A stretch of DNA of 64,000 nt, from NCBI RefSeq assembly GCF_020131355.1, contig NZ_JAHLEL010000006.1:372001-436000 (forward strand), in the 5' to 3' direction. The stretch comes from Pseudonocardia sp. ICBG1293 (GTDB lineage: Bacteria; Actinomycetota; Actinomycetes; Mycobacteriales; Pseudonocardiaceae). Positions 34,878 through 43,800 of this stretch are shown one piece after another. The notes below the pieces were generated by a model that ran no database searches, was not told the origin of the DNA, and saw nothing but the letters and a program-made list of their open reading frames with translations. The translations under genes were made by a program, and so were the position numbers. How positions within the stretch are numbered: position 1 is the stretch's first letter; every line of letters starts with the position of its first letter.

Positions 34878-36155
34878 ATGACAGGAGTACTGGAACGGCG
34901 GGCCACGACGACCGAGCCGGTGGCGGGGATCCTGTCCCACGTCCTGGGTTCCACGCGTGAGCTGCGGGTGGAGGGGTTCGACGGGTCGAGGTCGGGTCCC
35001 GACGACGCCCCGGTCACGTTGCGGGTCAACTCGCCCCGGGCACTGGCCCGGCTGGTGAGCGCCCCGGGATCGCTCGGGCTGGCCCGGGCGTACGTGACCG
35101 AGGAGATCGACGTCGACGGGGACCTCTACACCGCGCTGCGGGCGATGGCCGAGGTGACGCTGCACTCGATCCCGCGCCGGGAGCAGCTGTGGCTGGCGCG
35201 CCGGCTGCTGCCCTACTGGCGCGAGCACCGGATGCCACCGCCCGAGCTGGAGGCCCGTCCGAAGGGGCTGCTGCACTCCCGTCGGCGTGACTCGCAGGCC
35301 ATCTCGCACCACTACGACGTGTCCAACCGGTTCTACGAGTTCGTGCTCGGCCCGTCGATGACCTACACCTGTGCGGCCTACCCCGACGCGGACGCGTCGC
35401 TGGAGACGGCACAGGCGACGAAGTACGAGCTGGTCGCGACCAAGCTGGACCTCGAGCCGGGGATGCGGCTGCTCGACGTCGGCTGCGGCTGGGGCGGCAT
35501 GGTCCGCCACGCCGCCCGCGAGCACGGCGTCCGCGCGCTCGGGGTGACCCTGTCCCGCGAGCAGGCCGCCTGGGCGCAGGAGGCCATCGAGCGGGAGGGG
35601 CTGTCCGAGCTGGCCGAGGTCCGTCACCTCGACTACCGCGACGTCCCCGACGGCGTCTACGACGCGGTGTCCTCGATCGGGCTGACCGAGCACATCGGCA
35701 AGGCGAACCTGGACTCCTACTTCGCGTCGATGTATGCGAAGCTGCGCCCGGGCGGGCGGATGCTCAACCACTGCATCACCCAGCCGCACCGCCCCGACCA
35801 CCGCCACACCGACGCCTTCATCGACCGCTACGTGTTCCCCGACGGGGAGCTCGAGCCGGTCGCGGCGCTGGTGGACGCGATGAACGAGGCCGGCTTCGAG
35901 ATCCGGCACGAGGAGAACCTGCGCGAGCACTACGCCATGACGCTGCGGGACTGGGGCGCGAACCTGGAGCGCAACTGGACCGACGCCGTCGCCGAGGTCG
36001 GTGTCGGCCGGGCCCGGGTGTGGCGGCTCTACATGGCCGCGTGCCGGCTGGGCTTCGAGCTGAACAACATCCAGCTGCACCAGGTGCTGGGCGTGAAGCT
36101 CGCCGACGGCGGAGCCGCCGGCTTCCCGCTGCGCGGGGAGCACGGGGCGTACTAG
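34878..36155 (+). CDS. tmsB: CFA-synthase-like phospholipid methyltransferase (TmsB/BfaB type)
   Basis: 425 residues of the cyclopropane fatty acid synthase family. SAM-binding LLDVGCGWGG at about residue 197, SNRFYEFVLGPSMTYTCA and the conserved SIGLTEHIG region. Next to tmsA it most likely adds the 10-methylene carbon from SAM to unsaturated phospholipid chains rather than making a cyclopropane. ATG 34878 behind an AGGGGAGGG site. The stop TAG lies at the left edge of a 7.6-kb IS nest; removing the nest restores the same stop, so the protein is intact. A tmsC gene was not seen. Confidence 0.87.
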   Translation: MTGVLERRATTTEPVAGILSHVLGSTRELRVEGFDGSRSGPDDAPVTLRVNSPRALARLVSAPGSLGLARAYVTEEIDVDGDLYTALRAMAEVTLHSIPRREQLWLARRLLPYWREHRMPPPELEARPKGLLHSRRRDSQAISHHYDVSNRFYEFVLGPSMTYTCAAYPDADASLETAQATKYELVATKLDLEPGMRLLDVGCGWGGMVRHAAREHGVRALGVTLSREQAAWAQEAIEREGLSELAEVRHLDYRDVPDGVYDAVSSIGLTEHIGKANLDSYFASMYAKLRPGGRMLNHCITQPHRPDHRHTDAFIDRYVFPDGELEPVAALVDAMNEAGFEIRHEENLREHYAMTLRDWGANLERNWTDAVAEVGVGRARVWRLYMAACRLGFELNNIQLHQVLGVKLADGGAAGFPLRGEHGAY

Positions 36156-36202
36156 GGCGCGTCTCCTAACCCGGCTGGTCGGGCCTGCGCGATGATCAGT
36201 AG

Positions 36203-36800
36203 GTGTCGCGCCGTGCCGTCCTGACCGATGCCCAGTGGGACCGACTCGAGCCGTTACTGCCCTCGTCGGACGGGATGCCAGGGCGCCCGTTCGCCGATCA
36301 CCGCAGAGTGATCGAGGGGATCATCTACCGGTTCCGCTGCGGGCGGGCCTGGCGTGATGTCCCGGTCGAGTTCGGGCTGTGGCAGACCCTATGGAAACGC
36401 CACCGCCGCTACTGCGGTGACGGCACCTGGGACCAGGTTCTCGCAGCTCTGCTCGCCGATGCCGACTCCGCCGGTCTCGTGGACTGGGCCGTGTCGGTCG
36501 ACTCGACGATCATCCGCGCTCACCAACACGCCGCGACCCTGCAGCGGGACACAGGGGGCCGGATCGAACTACAAGAATCTGCTGATCGAGCCGCCCGATC
36601 ACGCGTTGGGCCGCTCCCGCGGAGGGCTCGGCACGAAGATCCACCAGCTCGTTGACGGACACGGCCGCCCGCTGGTCGTACTGGTCGGCCCTGGCCAGGC
36701 CGGTGACGCCCCGATGTTCGCGCACCTGATGTCACATCTGAGCGTCGGACGGGTCGGTCCGGGCCGACCGCGGACCCGACCCGAGCGGGTCCGCGCATAA
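36203..36800 (+). pseudogene. IS5/IS427-like transposase, 5' part
   Basis: The first frame from 36203 (MSRRAVLTDAQWDRLEPLLP) runs to about RAHQHAATLQRDTGG, then the homology continues in another frame (GSNYKNLLIEPPDHALGRSR to GRPRTRPERVRA). The switch lies at a run of G residues near 36557, as in the two-frame transposases of this group, which use programmed frameshifting. The gene ends at the insertion point near 36797. The DDE domain is incomplete here. Confidence 0.85.
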
Positions 36801-37781
36801 GAGCGTCCGGCGATTGATGGTTATCGGAGTCGACGGGTCGTGGGTCGGGTTGTCCAGCGGTAGCGGCTGCGGGCACGGTTGATCAGCCGGCGGATCACGG
36901 TGAGCGCGGCGGCGAGGTTGAGGTAGAACTCGACGATGATCTTCCGGCGATCGGTGAACCGGCGCAGCTTGCCGTAGCCGTTCATCCAGGAATGGGTGCG
37001 CTCGACCGGCCACCGCTTACCGACCTGGATCGGGGCGGGCCGGCCCTTGGTGGCGATCTGTGCGTCGAACCCGAGTCGTTCGAGCAGATCGCGGGTCTTG
37101 CCTGAGTCATAGCCCCGGTCCAGGTGCAGGCACGGTCGCTCGGGCAGCGGCCCGATCATGTCGTAGATCCCGATCAGGGTCGGTTTCAGCAACGGCGAGT
37201 CGTGGTCATTGGCGCGGGCGCTGATCAGGTGCAGCGGGATCCCCGCACCGTCGCAGACCACGGAGCGTTTGGTGCCCTGTTTGCCCCGGTCGACCGGGTT
37301 ACAGCCGGCGCCCTCGCCACCGCAGGGAGCCTTGGTGATCGCTCCGTCGGCAGACAGATCGTCGAGGTCGAGACCGATCATCTGGTCATAGCCGGCCAGC
37401 GCGGCCCGAAGGACCTGCTCCCCGACGCCGGCGGCGGCCCACTGGGCGAGACGGCGGCGGATCGTGCGGTCCGAGCAGCCGGGGGTGGCGATGCGTTCGT
37501 AGCCGCTGCCGTGCACCAACGCCGCGAGCACGTGCTCGAACACCAGGCGGTCGGGGATACGGCGGCGGTGACATCCCCACGGATGGGCCGGGTCGAACTC
37601 CGGGCGCCGCTCTGCCTCGATCAGGGCAGCGAACTCGACCCAGAGGGGGTCGATCAGCGATTCTGGCAATAGAGGCACGGACCCTCCAGGCGACCATCAG
37701 GACATCAGCAATCCCATGATCACTTGCAGGTCCGTGTCTCTACCAACACCGACACACGGCCACCTCTACTGCCGGACGCTC
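36801..37781 (-). mobile_element. IS5-family element (IS-c), 981 bp
   Basis: Terminal repeats begin GAGCGTCCGGC at both ends. Flanked by TAA at 36798-36800 and 37782-37784. One transposase on the minus strand. The right flanking TAA is shared with the MITE that follows. Confidence 0.85.
36821..37678 (-). CDS. IS5-family transposase (IS-c)
   Basis: 285 residues. N-terminal DNA-binding region (IDPLWVEFAALIEAERRPEF), then DDE-fold segments: DGAITKAPCGGEGAGCNPVD, LDRGYDSGKTRDLL with the second Asp and KRWPVERTHSW with Glu. The frame is complete and about 35% resembles the IS-a transposase next door (rough estimate by eye). Probably functional. Confidence 0.93.
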   Translation of the reverse strand: MPLLPESLIDPLWVEFAALIEAERRPEFDPAHPWGCHRRRIPDRLVFEHVLAALVHGSGYERIATPGCSDRTIRRRLAQWAAAGVGEQVLRAALAGYDQMIGLDLDDLSADGAITKAPCGGEGAGCNPVDRGKQGTKRSVVCDGAGIPLHLISARANDHDSPLLKPTLIGIYDMIGPLPERPCLHLDRGYDSGKTRDLLERLGFDAQIATKGRPAPIQVGKRWPVERTHSWMNGYGKLRRFTDRRKIIVEFYLNLAAALTVIRRLINRARSRYRWTTRPTTRRLR

Positions 37782-37784
37782 TAA

Positions 37785-37905
37785 GAGGTCGTTTCAGAAC
37801 GACTTGTCGAGTTTCCATTGACCCCTCGACGACAGATCAAACGGCAGGTCAGATAGCCGCTTGTCGTCTACAACAGACACGTCGACCTCGTTCTGAAATG
37901 ACCTC
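37785..37905. mobile_element. MITE, copy B (121 bp), inverted
   Basis: Exact reverse complement of 27231-27351 over all 121 positions. TAA flanks at 37782-37784 and 37906-37908, each shared with a neighbouring IS element. No coding capacity. Its first 15 bases (GAGGTCGTTTCAGAA) equal the right end of the IS5-like element at 38892-40488. Confidence 0.88.
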
Positions 37906-37908
37906 TAA

Positions 37909-38888
37909 GAGGTCGCGCGGATTGGTTGGTGATCATGGACGTCGTGCAGGTCGGGCGTTCCAGCGGTGTGTGGTCCAGGCCTGCCGAATCAAGCTACGGA
38001 GTGTGACGATCGTGTCGGCGAGGTCGAAGAACGCGTCGACGACGATTTCTCGTCGTTCGTAGCAGCGCTGCAGCCGGTTGAAGCTGTTGTGCCAAGCGTT
38101 GGTCCGCTCGACGTGCCAGCGGCGGGTGGCCTGGATCGGCGCTTTCTCACCCTTGTGCGCGATCTCGCCGTGCAGGCCTCGTTCGGCCAGCGTGTCGCGG
38201 GTCTTGCCGGAGTCATAGCCGGCGTCGAGGTGCACGGTGATGTCGTCGGGCAGCGGGCCGAGAGCATCGAGGCGGTCGAGGGTGGGGCCCAGTAGCGGGG
38301 AGTCGTGCCGGTTGGCTCCGGCCAGGACTCGGCCCAGCGGGATGCCGTATCCCTCGACGAGCACCGAACGTTTCATACCCTGTTTGCGCCGGTCCACCGG
38401 CGACGGACCGGCGACCTCGCCGCCGCCGGGGGCCTTGGTGATGGCGCCATCGACGGCGATGTCGTGCAGCAGCAGACCGACGATGCGGTCGTAGGCGTCC
38501 AGGACGATCCGACGCAGCTGGGCGAAGACCCCGAGCCTGATCCACTCGTCACGACGATCGCGGATGGTGGTCGCCGAGCAGGTGCTGTCAGCGATGCCCT
38601 CATACGAGCAGCCGAACCGCAGTACCTGCAGGAGCTTGTCGAACACGATCCGATCCGCGATCCGGCGGCGATGGCAGCCCAGCGGATGGGTGGGATCGAA
38701 CTCGTCTCGATGAGGCAGCAGCGCGGTGAACTGGTCCCACAACGGCTCGGTCAGCCATGATGGCAGGGTGGGCACGCGGCCTCCAGACGATCACGAAGCG
38801 TAGATAACTTCATGATCGGCAGGCCCGTACCCGCCCTCGCCCCCAGACACTCGACCGCGGCCAAGCTGTGACCAATCCGCGCGACCTC
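37909..38888 (-). mobile_element. IS5-family element (IS-a), 980 bp
   Basis: Perfect 18-bp terminal inverted repeats GAGGTCGCGCGGATTGGT. Flanks are TAA on the left (37906-37908) and TTA on the right (38889-38891), both fitting the TNA target of IS5/IS1031-type elements. The mismatch shows that the two flanks are not a simple duplication. Confidence 0.9.
37933..38775 (-). CDS. IS5-family transposase (IS-a)
   Basis: 280 residues. DDE segments: VDGAITKAPGGGEVAGPSPVD, LDAGYDSGKTRDTL and RRWHVERTNAWHNSFNRL. N-terminal MPTLPSWLTEPLWDQF. Intact frame, so it is potentially active. Same family as the IS-c protein but clearly a different element by sequence and ends. Confidence 0.93.
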   Translation of the reverse strand: MPTLPSWLTEPLWDQFTALLPHRDEFDPTHPLGCHRRRIADRIVFDKLLQVLRFGCSYEGIADSTCSATTIRDRRDEWIRLGVFAQLRRIVLDAYDRIVGLLLHDIAVDGAITKAPGGGEVAGPSPVDRRKQGMKRSVLVEGYGIPLGRVLAGANRHDSPLLGPTLDRLDALGPLPDDITVHLDAGYDSGKTRDTLAERGLHGEIAHKGEKAPIQATRRWHVERTNAWHNSFNRLQRCYERREIVVDAFFDLADTIVTLRSLIRQAWTTHRWNARPARRP

Positions 38889-38955
38889 TTAGACGTCGTT
38901 TCAGAAGTGGTGGGCCCGGTTCTGCCGGTGACGGCGGGGCTGGCAGCATCGGCTG

Positions 38956-39549
38956 ATGGTCGCGCCTCGTGTGTCTGAGAAGACGAAGATTTTCGAGTTG
39001 GAGATCGTCCTGACCGAGGTGGTGCCGGCGGTCCGGCGTCGGGTGCAGGTGCCGGGCGAGGTCGACTTGGCGGTGTTGCACGAGGTGGTGCAGTCAGTGA
39101 TGGGCTGGACGAACTCTCATCTGCACGAGTTCGAGATCGTCGGGCGCCGCTACGGGATCCCAGACCCGGACTGGCCCGGACAGGATGTCGCCGACGAGAC
39201 GAAAGAGAAGCTGTTTCGGCTGGTCAAGGCTGGTGACCGGTTCGGTTACGTCTACGACTTCGGTGACAACTGGGCCCACGAGATCACCGTCGAGGCGGTC
39301 GCGGCCGTCGAGCCGGGAGTGTGCTATCCGCGATGCGTCGCCGGGCAGGGGGCGTGCCCGCCCGAGGACGTCGGCGGGATCGGGGGGTATGAGGACTTCC
39401 AGGCCGTGCTCGCCGACCCTGACCATCCCGACCGCGCCGAGCGCCTGGAGTGGGCGGGCGGGCCGTTCGACCCGCACCGCTTCGACCCTGACGAGGCCGA
39501 CCGGGCCTTGGAGTGGCTGGCCTGGCGGCCGCTGGCCCCGACCTCGTAG
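38956..39549 (+). CDS. Plasmid pRiA4b ORF-3 family protein (IS passenger)
   Basis: 197 residues (MVAPRVSEKTKIFELEIVLT). Family segments: LEIVLTEVVPAVRRRVQVPG, GDRFGYVYDFGDNWAHEITV and CPPEDVGGIGGYEDFQAVLAD. This family is best known from the second gene of IS1096-type elements, where a resolvase or regulatory role was proposed but its function is not established. Here it lies between the ends of an IS5-type element, so it travels with an unrelated transposase. Confidence 0.88.
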   Translation: MVAPRVSEKTKIFELEIVLTEVVPAVRRRVQVPGEVDLAVLHEVVQSVMGWTNSHLHEFEIVGRRYGIPDPDWPGQDVADETKEKLFRLVKAGDRFGYVYDFGDNWAHEITVEAVAAVEPGVCYPRCVAGQGACPPEDVGGIGGYEDFQAVLADPDHPDRAERLEWAGGPFDPHRFDPDEADRALEWLAWRPLAPTS

Positions 39550-39580
39550 GCGAGTGCCTCAGCGAGGGCTGGGTCGACCA

Positions 39581-40420
39581 TCACTTCGGCTTCGGCTTGG
39601 TGAGGCGGCGGTGGCAGATCAGGGCGCAGGCCAGCGATAACAGCGCGGTGATCGTGGATTCGGCGCGGTCGTAGCGCAGCGCGAGGCGGCGGAAGTCCAG
39701 CAGCCAGGACATGGTGCGCTCGACGACCCAGCGGACCCGCCCGAGCCGGGTGGAGTCCTCGATCCCGCGCCGGGCGATCCGCACCCCGATCCCACGCCCA
39801 CTCAGGTAGCGGCGGCAGCGGGGATAGTCGTAGCCCTTGTCGGCGTGCACCTTGTCCGGCCGACGTCGCGGACGCCCCGGCTGTCCCGCCCGTTCGCGGA
39901 CGCCGGGGTTGGTGTCCAGCAGCGGGGCGAGCATCCGACTGTCGTGGGTGTTCGCCCCGGTGACCAGCGCATGCAGCGGGAGCCCGCCTCGGTCGCAGAG
40001 CACGTGGTACTTGCTGCCCGCCTTCCCGCGATCGGTCGGCGAGGGCCCGGTGGCCTCGCCGCGGCGCTTGGCCCGCACGCTCACGCTGTCCACCGCCGCC
40101 CGCGACCAGTCCAGCAGGCCCTGCTGGGCGAGGCGGTCGAGCATCACCCGGTGCAGCTGGGCCCAGACCCCGGCCTGCTGCCACTGCCGTAGCCGCCGCC
40201 AGCAGGTCACTCCGGACCCACAGCCGAGCTCGGCGGGCAGCGCGTTCCAGCTGATCCCGGTCTTGAGCACGAACACGATCCCGGCCAGAGCGGCCCGATC
40301 CGGCACCCGCGGACGGCCTGTCCGTCCCCGCTTGTGCTTGCGCGGCTTGGGCAGCAGCGGCTCCACCAGCGCCCACAGCTCGTCGCTCACCAATCGCTCG
40401 ACACAAGATCGCCGCGCCAC
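39581..40420 (-). CDS. IS5-family transposase (IS-b)
   Basis: 279 residues. Helix-rich N-terminus (LVEPLLPKPRKHKRGRTGRP), then DDE motifs: first Asp in AAVDSVSVRAKR, second in VHADKGYDYPRCRR and Glu in VRWVVERTMSWLLDFRRL. The frame is complete. Because the MITE ends match this element's ends, it is the best candidate for mobilising them. Confidence 0.93.
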   Translation of the reverse strand: MARRSCVERLVSDELWALVEPLLPKPRKHKRGRTGRPRVPDRAALAGIVFVLKTGISWNALPAELGCGSGVTCWRRLRQWQQAGVWAQLHRVMLDRLAQQGLLDWSRAAVDSVSVRAKRRGEATGPSPTDRGKAGSKYHVLCDRGGLPLHALVTGANTHDSRMLAPLLDTNPGVRERAGQPGRPRRRPDKVHADKGYDYPRCRRYLSGRGIGVRIARRGIEDSTRLGRVRWVVERTMSWLLDFRRLALRYDRAESTITALLSLACALICHRRLTKPKPK

Positions 40421-40491
40421 GACCGGACATGATCAGCTACCAGCGCCGATCCACACAGGACCGACACGCCGACTTCTGAAACGACCTCTAA

Positions 40492-42096
40492 GCTTGGTTT
40501 TTAACCTGTGTGTTGTCGTCGCGCGGTGATGGTGCGGTCGCGTTTGACCGTTTTCCCGACGTCGTGGCTGGTCGGGGTGTGCCGGTTGCGGGAGCCGGGT
40601 GGGCGGCCGGGACCGGGTCGGCTGGGTTTCGGTGCACTGGCCGGGAGGACGGTCCGCGCGCGGATGTTCCGAAAGGCGCGGCGAACCCGGGCCGGGGTGA
40701 GCCGGGTGGGGGCGGCGGGTCGTTCCCAGGGGCGGCGTAGGTCGGCGGCCAGTGGTCGGGCCAGGCGGAGTTGGGTGTGGGAGGCGATGATCAGCCAGGT
40801 CCAGCGGTCGGCGGCTTCGGGGGTGCGCAGCTTCGGGGTTGTCCAGCCGAGGGTCTGCTTGAGCAGGCGGAATGTGTGCTCGAGATCGAATCTGCGGAGG
40901 AACGCCTGCCACCAGCGGTCCACGTCGGCGGCGCTCGCGTCGGTGGCGGAGCTCCATAGCCACACGGGCTTCGGGTCGCGGTCGCCGGGTAGGTGGTCGA
41001 CCTGCAGCCGGAGCAGGGTGCCCTCGATGATCGGCAGTTCGCCGGCGTGGTCGATCCAGCACGTGCGCCGGGTCAGCCGGGGGTGGACCCGGTCCCAGCT
41101 GGTCGCGACGGCAGTGCCGTAGCGGGTGGTCTTGGTCGTCGTGGTGTGCACCGGTTCGATCCAGGTGGCGGGCCGGTTCAAGGCGATCTCCGGGCCGTGC
41201 TTGGGTGGGCGCCCGGTCGTGCCGGGCAGCCGTGGCGGCTTGGGCAGGCGCAGGACCCGGTCCGAGCGCAGTCGTCCGACCAGCTCGACGGGCAGATCGG
41301 CCAGTACGTAGGCGAGGCGGGTGATGTCGTATCCGGTGTCGGTGACGATCACGATGTCCGGGTCCCCGGGGCGCCAGTGCCCGGCGCTGGTCAGTCGCTC
41401 GATGACCGCGCGTAGCTGGGTGGCGGTCACCGCGGTGGCGTCGTCGGCCGGGCCGAGTCGAACCGCGTCCAGGACCGCCGTCCACGACGTCCGGCCCGTC
41501 TCCAGGGCGGCGACGAACGAGTATGGCCAGCCCGGGATCAGCTGCGCGTTGCCCTTTCCGCGTCCGTAGACATGGCAGAACAGCCGCTGATCGCTGGTCG
41601 TAGCGTCCGGGCGCAGCCACGGGCTGACATCCACGGCGAGCACGATCCGACCGTCGACGGCACGGGGCAACGGGAGACCGGCCAGCACCCGGCGCAGCCT
41701 CCGGGCGGAGATCCTGCCACAGGCCAACGCGTCGTACATCGCGCCGTGCCCGCGACGGTGCTCAGCCACCAAGGTCAGCTCCGGTAGCGAGCGAACCGGG
41801 CCGTCCGCGCACAACACGGCGTCGGTGAGCTCGAACAGCGCATCCGCTCGCGCAGTCAACGACGCGTAGAACTCCTGCCGAAACCCGGCAAGATCACCCC
41901 GCCCGACCGGAGTGTCACCGAGCACCACTGGCCCGGCAGAAGCCACACTGACCACCACGGCCACCGCTTTCGTCTTCGATGTTCTGTGGAAGGAACCCGA
42001 AGATGATCAAGCGGTGGCCGTACCCATGTCCCGCCGACACGCCGCCCGAACTACATCAACCTCCCAGCAGCAGCTCCGGAAGGTTAAAGATCAAGC
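40492..42096 (-). mobile_element. IS element with NF041680-type transposase, about 1.6 kb
   Basis: Ends GCTTGGTTTTTAACCT (left) and the complement of GCTTGATCTTTAACCT (right), flanked by TAA (40489-40491) and TAA (42097-42099). The left TAA is shared with the preceding IS-b. One transposase, whose TAA stop codon lies within the left terminal repeat. Confidence 0.8.
40501..41964 (-). CDS. Transposase, NF041680 type (IS701-related DDE)
   Basis: 487 residues: GRGDLAGFRQEFYASLTARAD, LVAEHRRGHGAMYDAL, a first Asp in VLAVDVSPWLRPDA, second in VTDTGYDITRLAYV and a Glu in RFDLEHTFRLLKQTLGWTTP. The C-terminal 60 residues are Arg/Pro-rich and basic. Frame intact. Common in Streptomyces and Pseudonocardia genomes. 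Confidence 0.85.
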   Translation of the reverse strand: MAVVVSVASAGPVVLGDTPVGRGDLAGFRQEFYASLTARADALFELTDAVLCADGPVRSLPELTLVAEHRRGHGAMYDALACGRISARRLRRVLAGLPLPRAVDGRIVLAVDVSPWLRPDATTSDQRLFCHVYGRGKGNAQLIPGWPYSFVAALETGRTSWTAVLDAVRLGPADDATAVTATQLRAVIERLTSAGHWRPGDPDIVIVTDTGYDITRLAYVLADLPVELVGRLRSDRVLRLPKPPRLPGTTGRPPKHGPEIALNRPATWIEPVHTTTTKTTRYGTAVATSWDRVHPRLTRRTCWIDHAGELPIIEGTLLRLQVDHLPGDRDPKPVWLWSSATDASAADVDRWWQAFLRRFDLEHTFRLLKQTLGWTTPKLRTPEAADRWTWLIIASHTQLRLARPLAADLRRPWERPAAPTRLTPARVRRAFRNIRARTVLPASAPKPSRPGPGRPPGSRNRHTPTSHDVGKTVKRDRTITARRQHTG

Positions 42097-42099
42097 TAA

Positions 42100-42397
42100 G
42101 GCCTACTCCTCACGCGCCATCCGCGCCCACCTGCGCGGACGACGGATCGTCGCGGTCATCCCGGAGCCGGCTGACCAGCAGGGACACCGGAAACGACGCG
42201 GCACACGCGGCGGCCGACCACCGGCGTTCGACCGGGTCGACTACCGCGGCCGCAACGTCGTCGAACGCGGGTTCTGCGAGGTCAAGCAGTGGCGCGGCCT
42301 CGCGACCCGCTACGACAAACTCGCCCTGACCTACCGCGGCGGAGTTGCACTGAAGGCCATCGTCACCTGGTTGCGCACTTTAGGAGACACGCCCTAG
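42100..42397 (+). pseudogene. IS5/IS427-like transposase, 3' part
   Basis: Continuation of the gene cut at 36797: KAYSSRAIRAHLRGRRIVAV, then the Glu-bearing NVVERGFCEVKQWRGLATRY and TWLRTLGDTP, ending in the TAG made by the TA target and a following G. The upstream part of this frame (41912-42096) belongs to the neighbouring element and is not part of the gene. Confidence 0.88.
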
Positions 42398-43800
42398 TAC
42401 TCCAGCCGCAGTTTGTGATGTTGATGTGCGCTAAGCTTCGATCTTGTGCAGGTGGAGGAGGATCTCGAGGCGTGGGCCGGTGGCCTGGATGGGCTGTTCG
42501 GGCTGGTGGCGGGCCGGTTCTTCCGGACGGAACCGCGGCGTCGGGCGCGGGCGTATGTGCGGGGGTTGTTGGCGCCGTTGGCGGGGAAGAACGGGTGGAC
42601 GCTGGCCGAGGTCGCCGGTGACACGACTCCGGATGGGATGCAGCGGCTGCTCAACTCCGCGACCTGGGATGTCGACGGTGTCCGTGATGACCTGCGGGAT
42701 TACGTCGTCGAGCACCTCGGCGAGTCCGGTGGGGTGCTGATCGTCGATGAGACCGGGTTCCTGAAGAAGGGGACGAAGTCGGCGGGGGTGCAGCGCCAGT
42801 ACTCGGGCACTGCCGGGCGGGTGGAGAACTGCCAGCTCGGAGTCTTCTGTGCCTATGCCACGAGCAAGGGCCGGACGTTGATCGACCGCGAGCTCTACCT
42901 GCCCAAGTCCTGGACCGGTGATCGGGAACGCTGCCGAGCCGCGGCGGTGCCTGAGGAGATCGAGTTCGCCACCAAGGCCACGCTGGCCAAGGAAATGCTC
43001 GGCCGTGCCCTCGATGCCGGGGTTCCCGCAGGATGGGTGACCGCGGACGAGGCATACGGGCAGGACTACAAGTTCCGCACCTGGTGCGAGCAGCGCCGGA
43101 TCGGCTACGTCGTCGCGGTTCCGCGCAGCCAGTCCGTCCCGTTGTCCCTGGACGCCGACATCTGTCAGATCAGCGGCTCACGACGGGCCGACGACCTGGT
43201 CGCCCGCGCTCCCGGACGGGCGTGGAAGCGCCGCTCAGCCGGTCCGGGTGTGAAGGGAGAACGCTTCTACGACTGGGCCGTGGCCTCGCTGTATCCGCCC
43301 GAGAACGCCCCGGCCGGATGGGGCCGATGGCTACTGGTCCGACGTCAGATCCTCACCGACACACAGCTCTCCGCCGGCGAGGAGCCCGATCTGGCCTACT
43401 ACCTGTGCGCCGGCCCGCCCGGCACCACCGACGACGATCTCATCCGCGTCGCCGGCCCGCGGTGGGCGATCGAGGAGTGCTTCCAGACCGCGAAGAACGA
43501 GGTCGGGCTCGACCACTATCAAGTGCGGCGTTACGACGCCTGGTACCGCCACGTCACCCTGGCTATTCTCGCCCACGCCTACCTCTCGGTCACCGCGGCG
43601 ATCGCCCCAAAAGACCTGATCACGGGCTCATCCCGCTCACCCTCGCCGAGATCCGACGTCTCCTGGCACCTCTGATCCACATTCCCACCCAGGCGCCGTG
43701 CTGGGCCTGGTCGACCTGGCGACGTCGCCACCAACACCGAGCCCGCGAAAGCCACTATCGACGACGAAGACAGCTCAGCTAACGAAGTGCGGCTGGAGTA
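42398..43800 (+). mobile_element. IS701-family element, 1.4 kb
   Basis: Perfect inverted ends TACTCCAGCCGCA. The target CTAG follows on the right (43801-43804). The left CTAG is split by the IS427-like element (C at 36152, TAG at 42395-42397). YTAR targets are typical of IS701. It is the oldest layer of the nest. Confidence 0.88.
42446..43782 (+). pseudogene. IS701-family transposase with C-terminal frameshift
   Basis: 409 residues in the first frame: VLIVDETGFLKKGTKSAGVQ (first Asp), GWVTADEAYGQDYKFRTW (second), WAIEECFQTAKNEVGLDHY (Glu). After about AAIAPKDLI (near 43620) the expected tail appears in another frame (LIPLTLAEIRRLLAPLIHI to 43782), which indicates loss of one base. The DDE residues are upstream of the shift, so residual activity is possible. 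Confidence 0.8.

Larger units (their letters stand above)
38892..40488. mobile_element. IS5-family element (IS-b) with a passenger gene, about 1.6 kb
   Basis: Ends GACGTCGTTTCAGAAGTG (left) and GAGGTCGTTTCAGAAGTC (right, as complement), 16 of 18 matching. Flanked by TTA (38889-38891) and TAA (40489-40491). Besides the minus-strand transposase it carries a plus-strand gene of the plasmid pRiA4b ORF-3 family, in convergent orientation and 31 bp away. Its right end is nearly the end of the 121-bp MITEs. Confidence 0.82.
36155..42394 (+). mobile_element. IS5-family (IS427-like) element, interrupted by nested insertions
   Basis: Ends GGGCGCGTCTCCTAA (left) and the complement of GGGCGTGTCTCCTAA (right), flanked by TA (36153-36154 and 42395-42396). 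Without the 5.3-kb insertion at 36798-42099 it would be about 0.94 kb. Its transposase is cut in two (36203-36800 and 42100-42397). It landed in the left target repeat of the IS701-like element, because the CTAG at 36152-36155 is split around it. Confidence 0.85.

Noticed and set aside
34878..36155. Cyclopropane fatty acid synthase
   Set aside because: The family fits, but the adjacent DHCR24-like reductase points to 10-methyl fatty acid synthesis instead.
26095..37905. IS630 element and nest as one composite transposon
   Set aside because: The two ends belong to different families with different targets (TA versus TNA/CTAG). Only the MITE pair shares ends.
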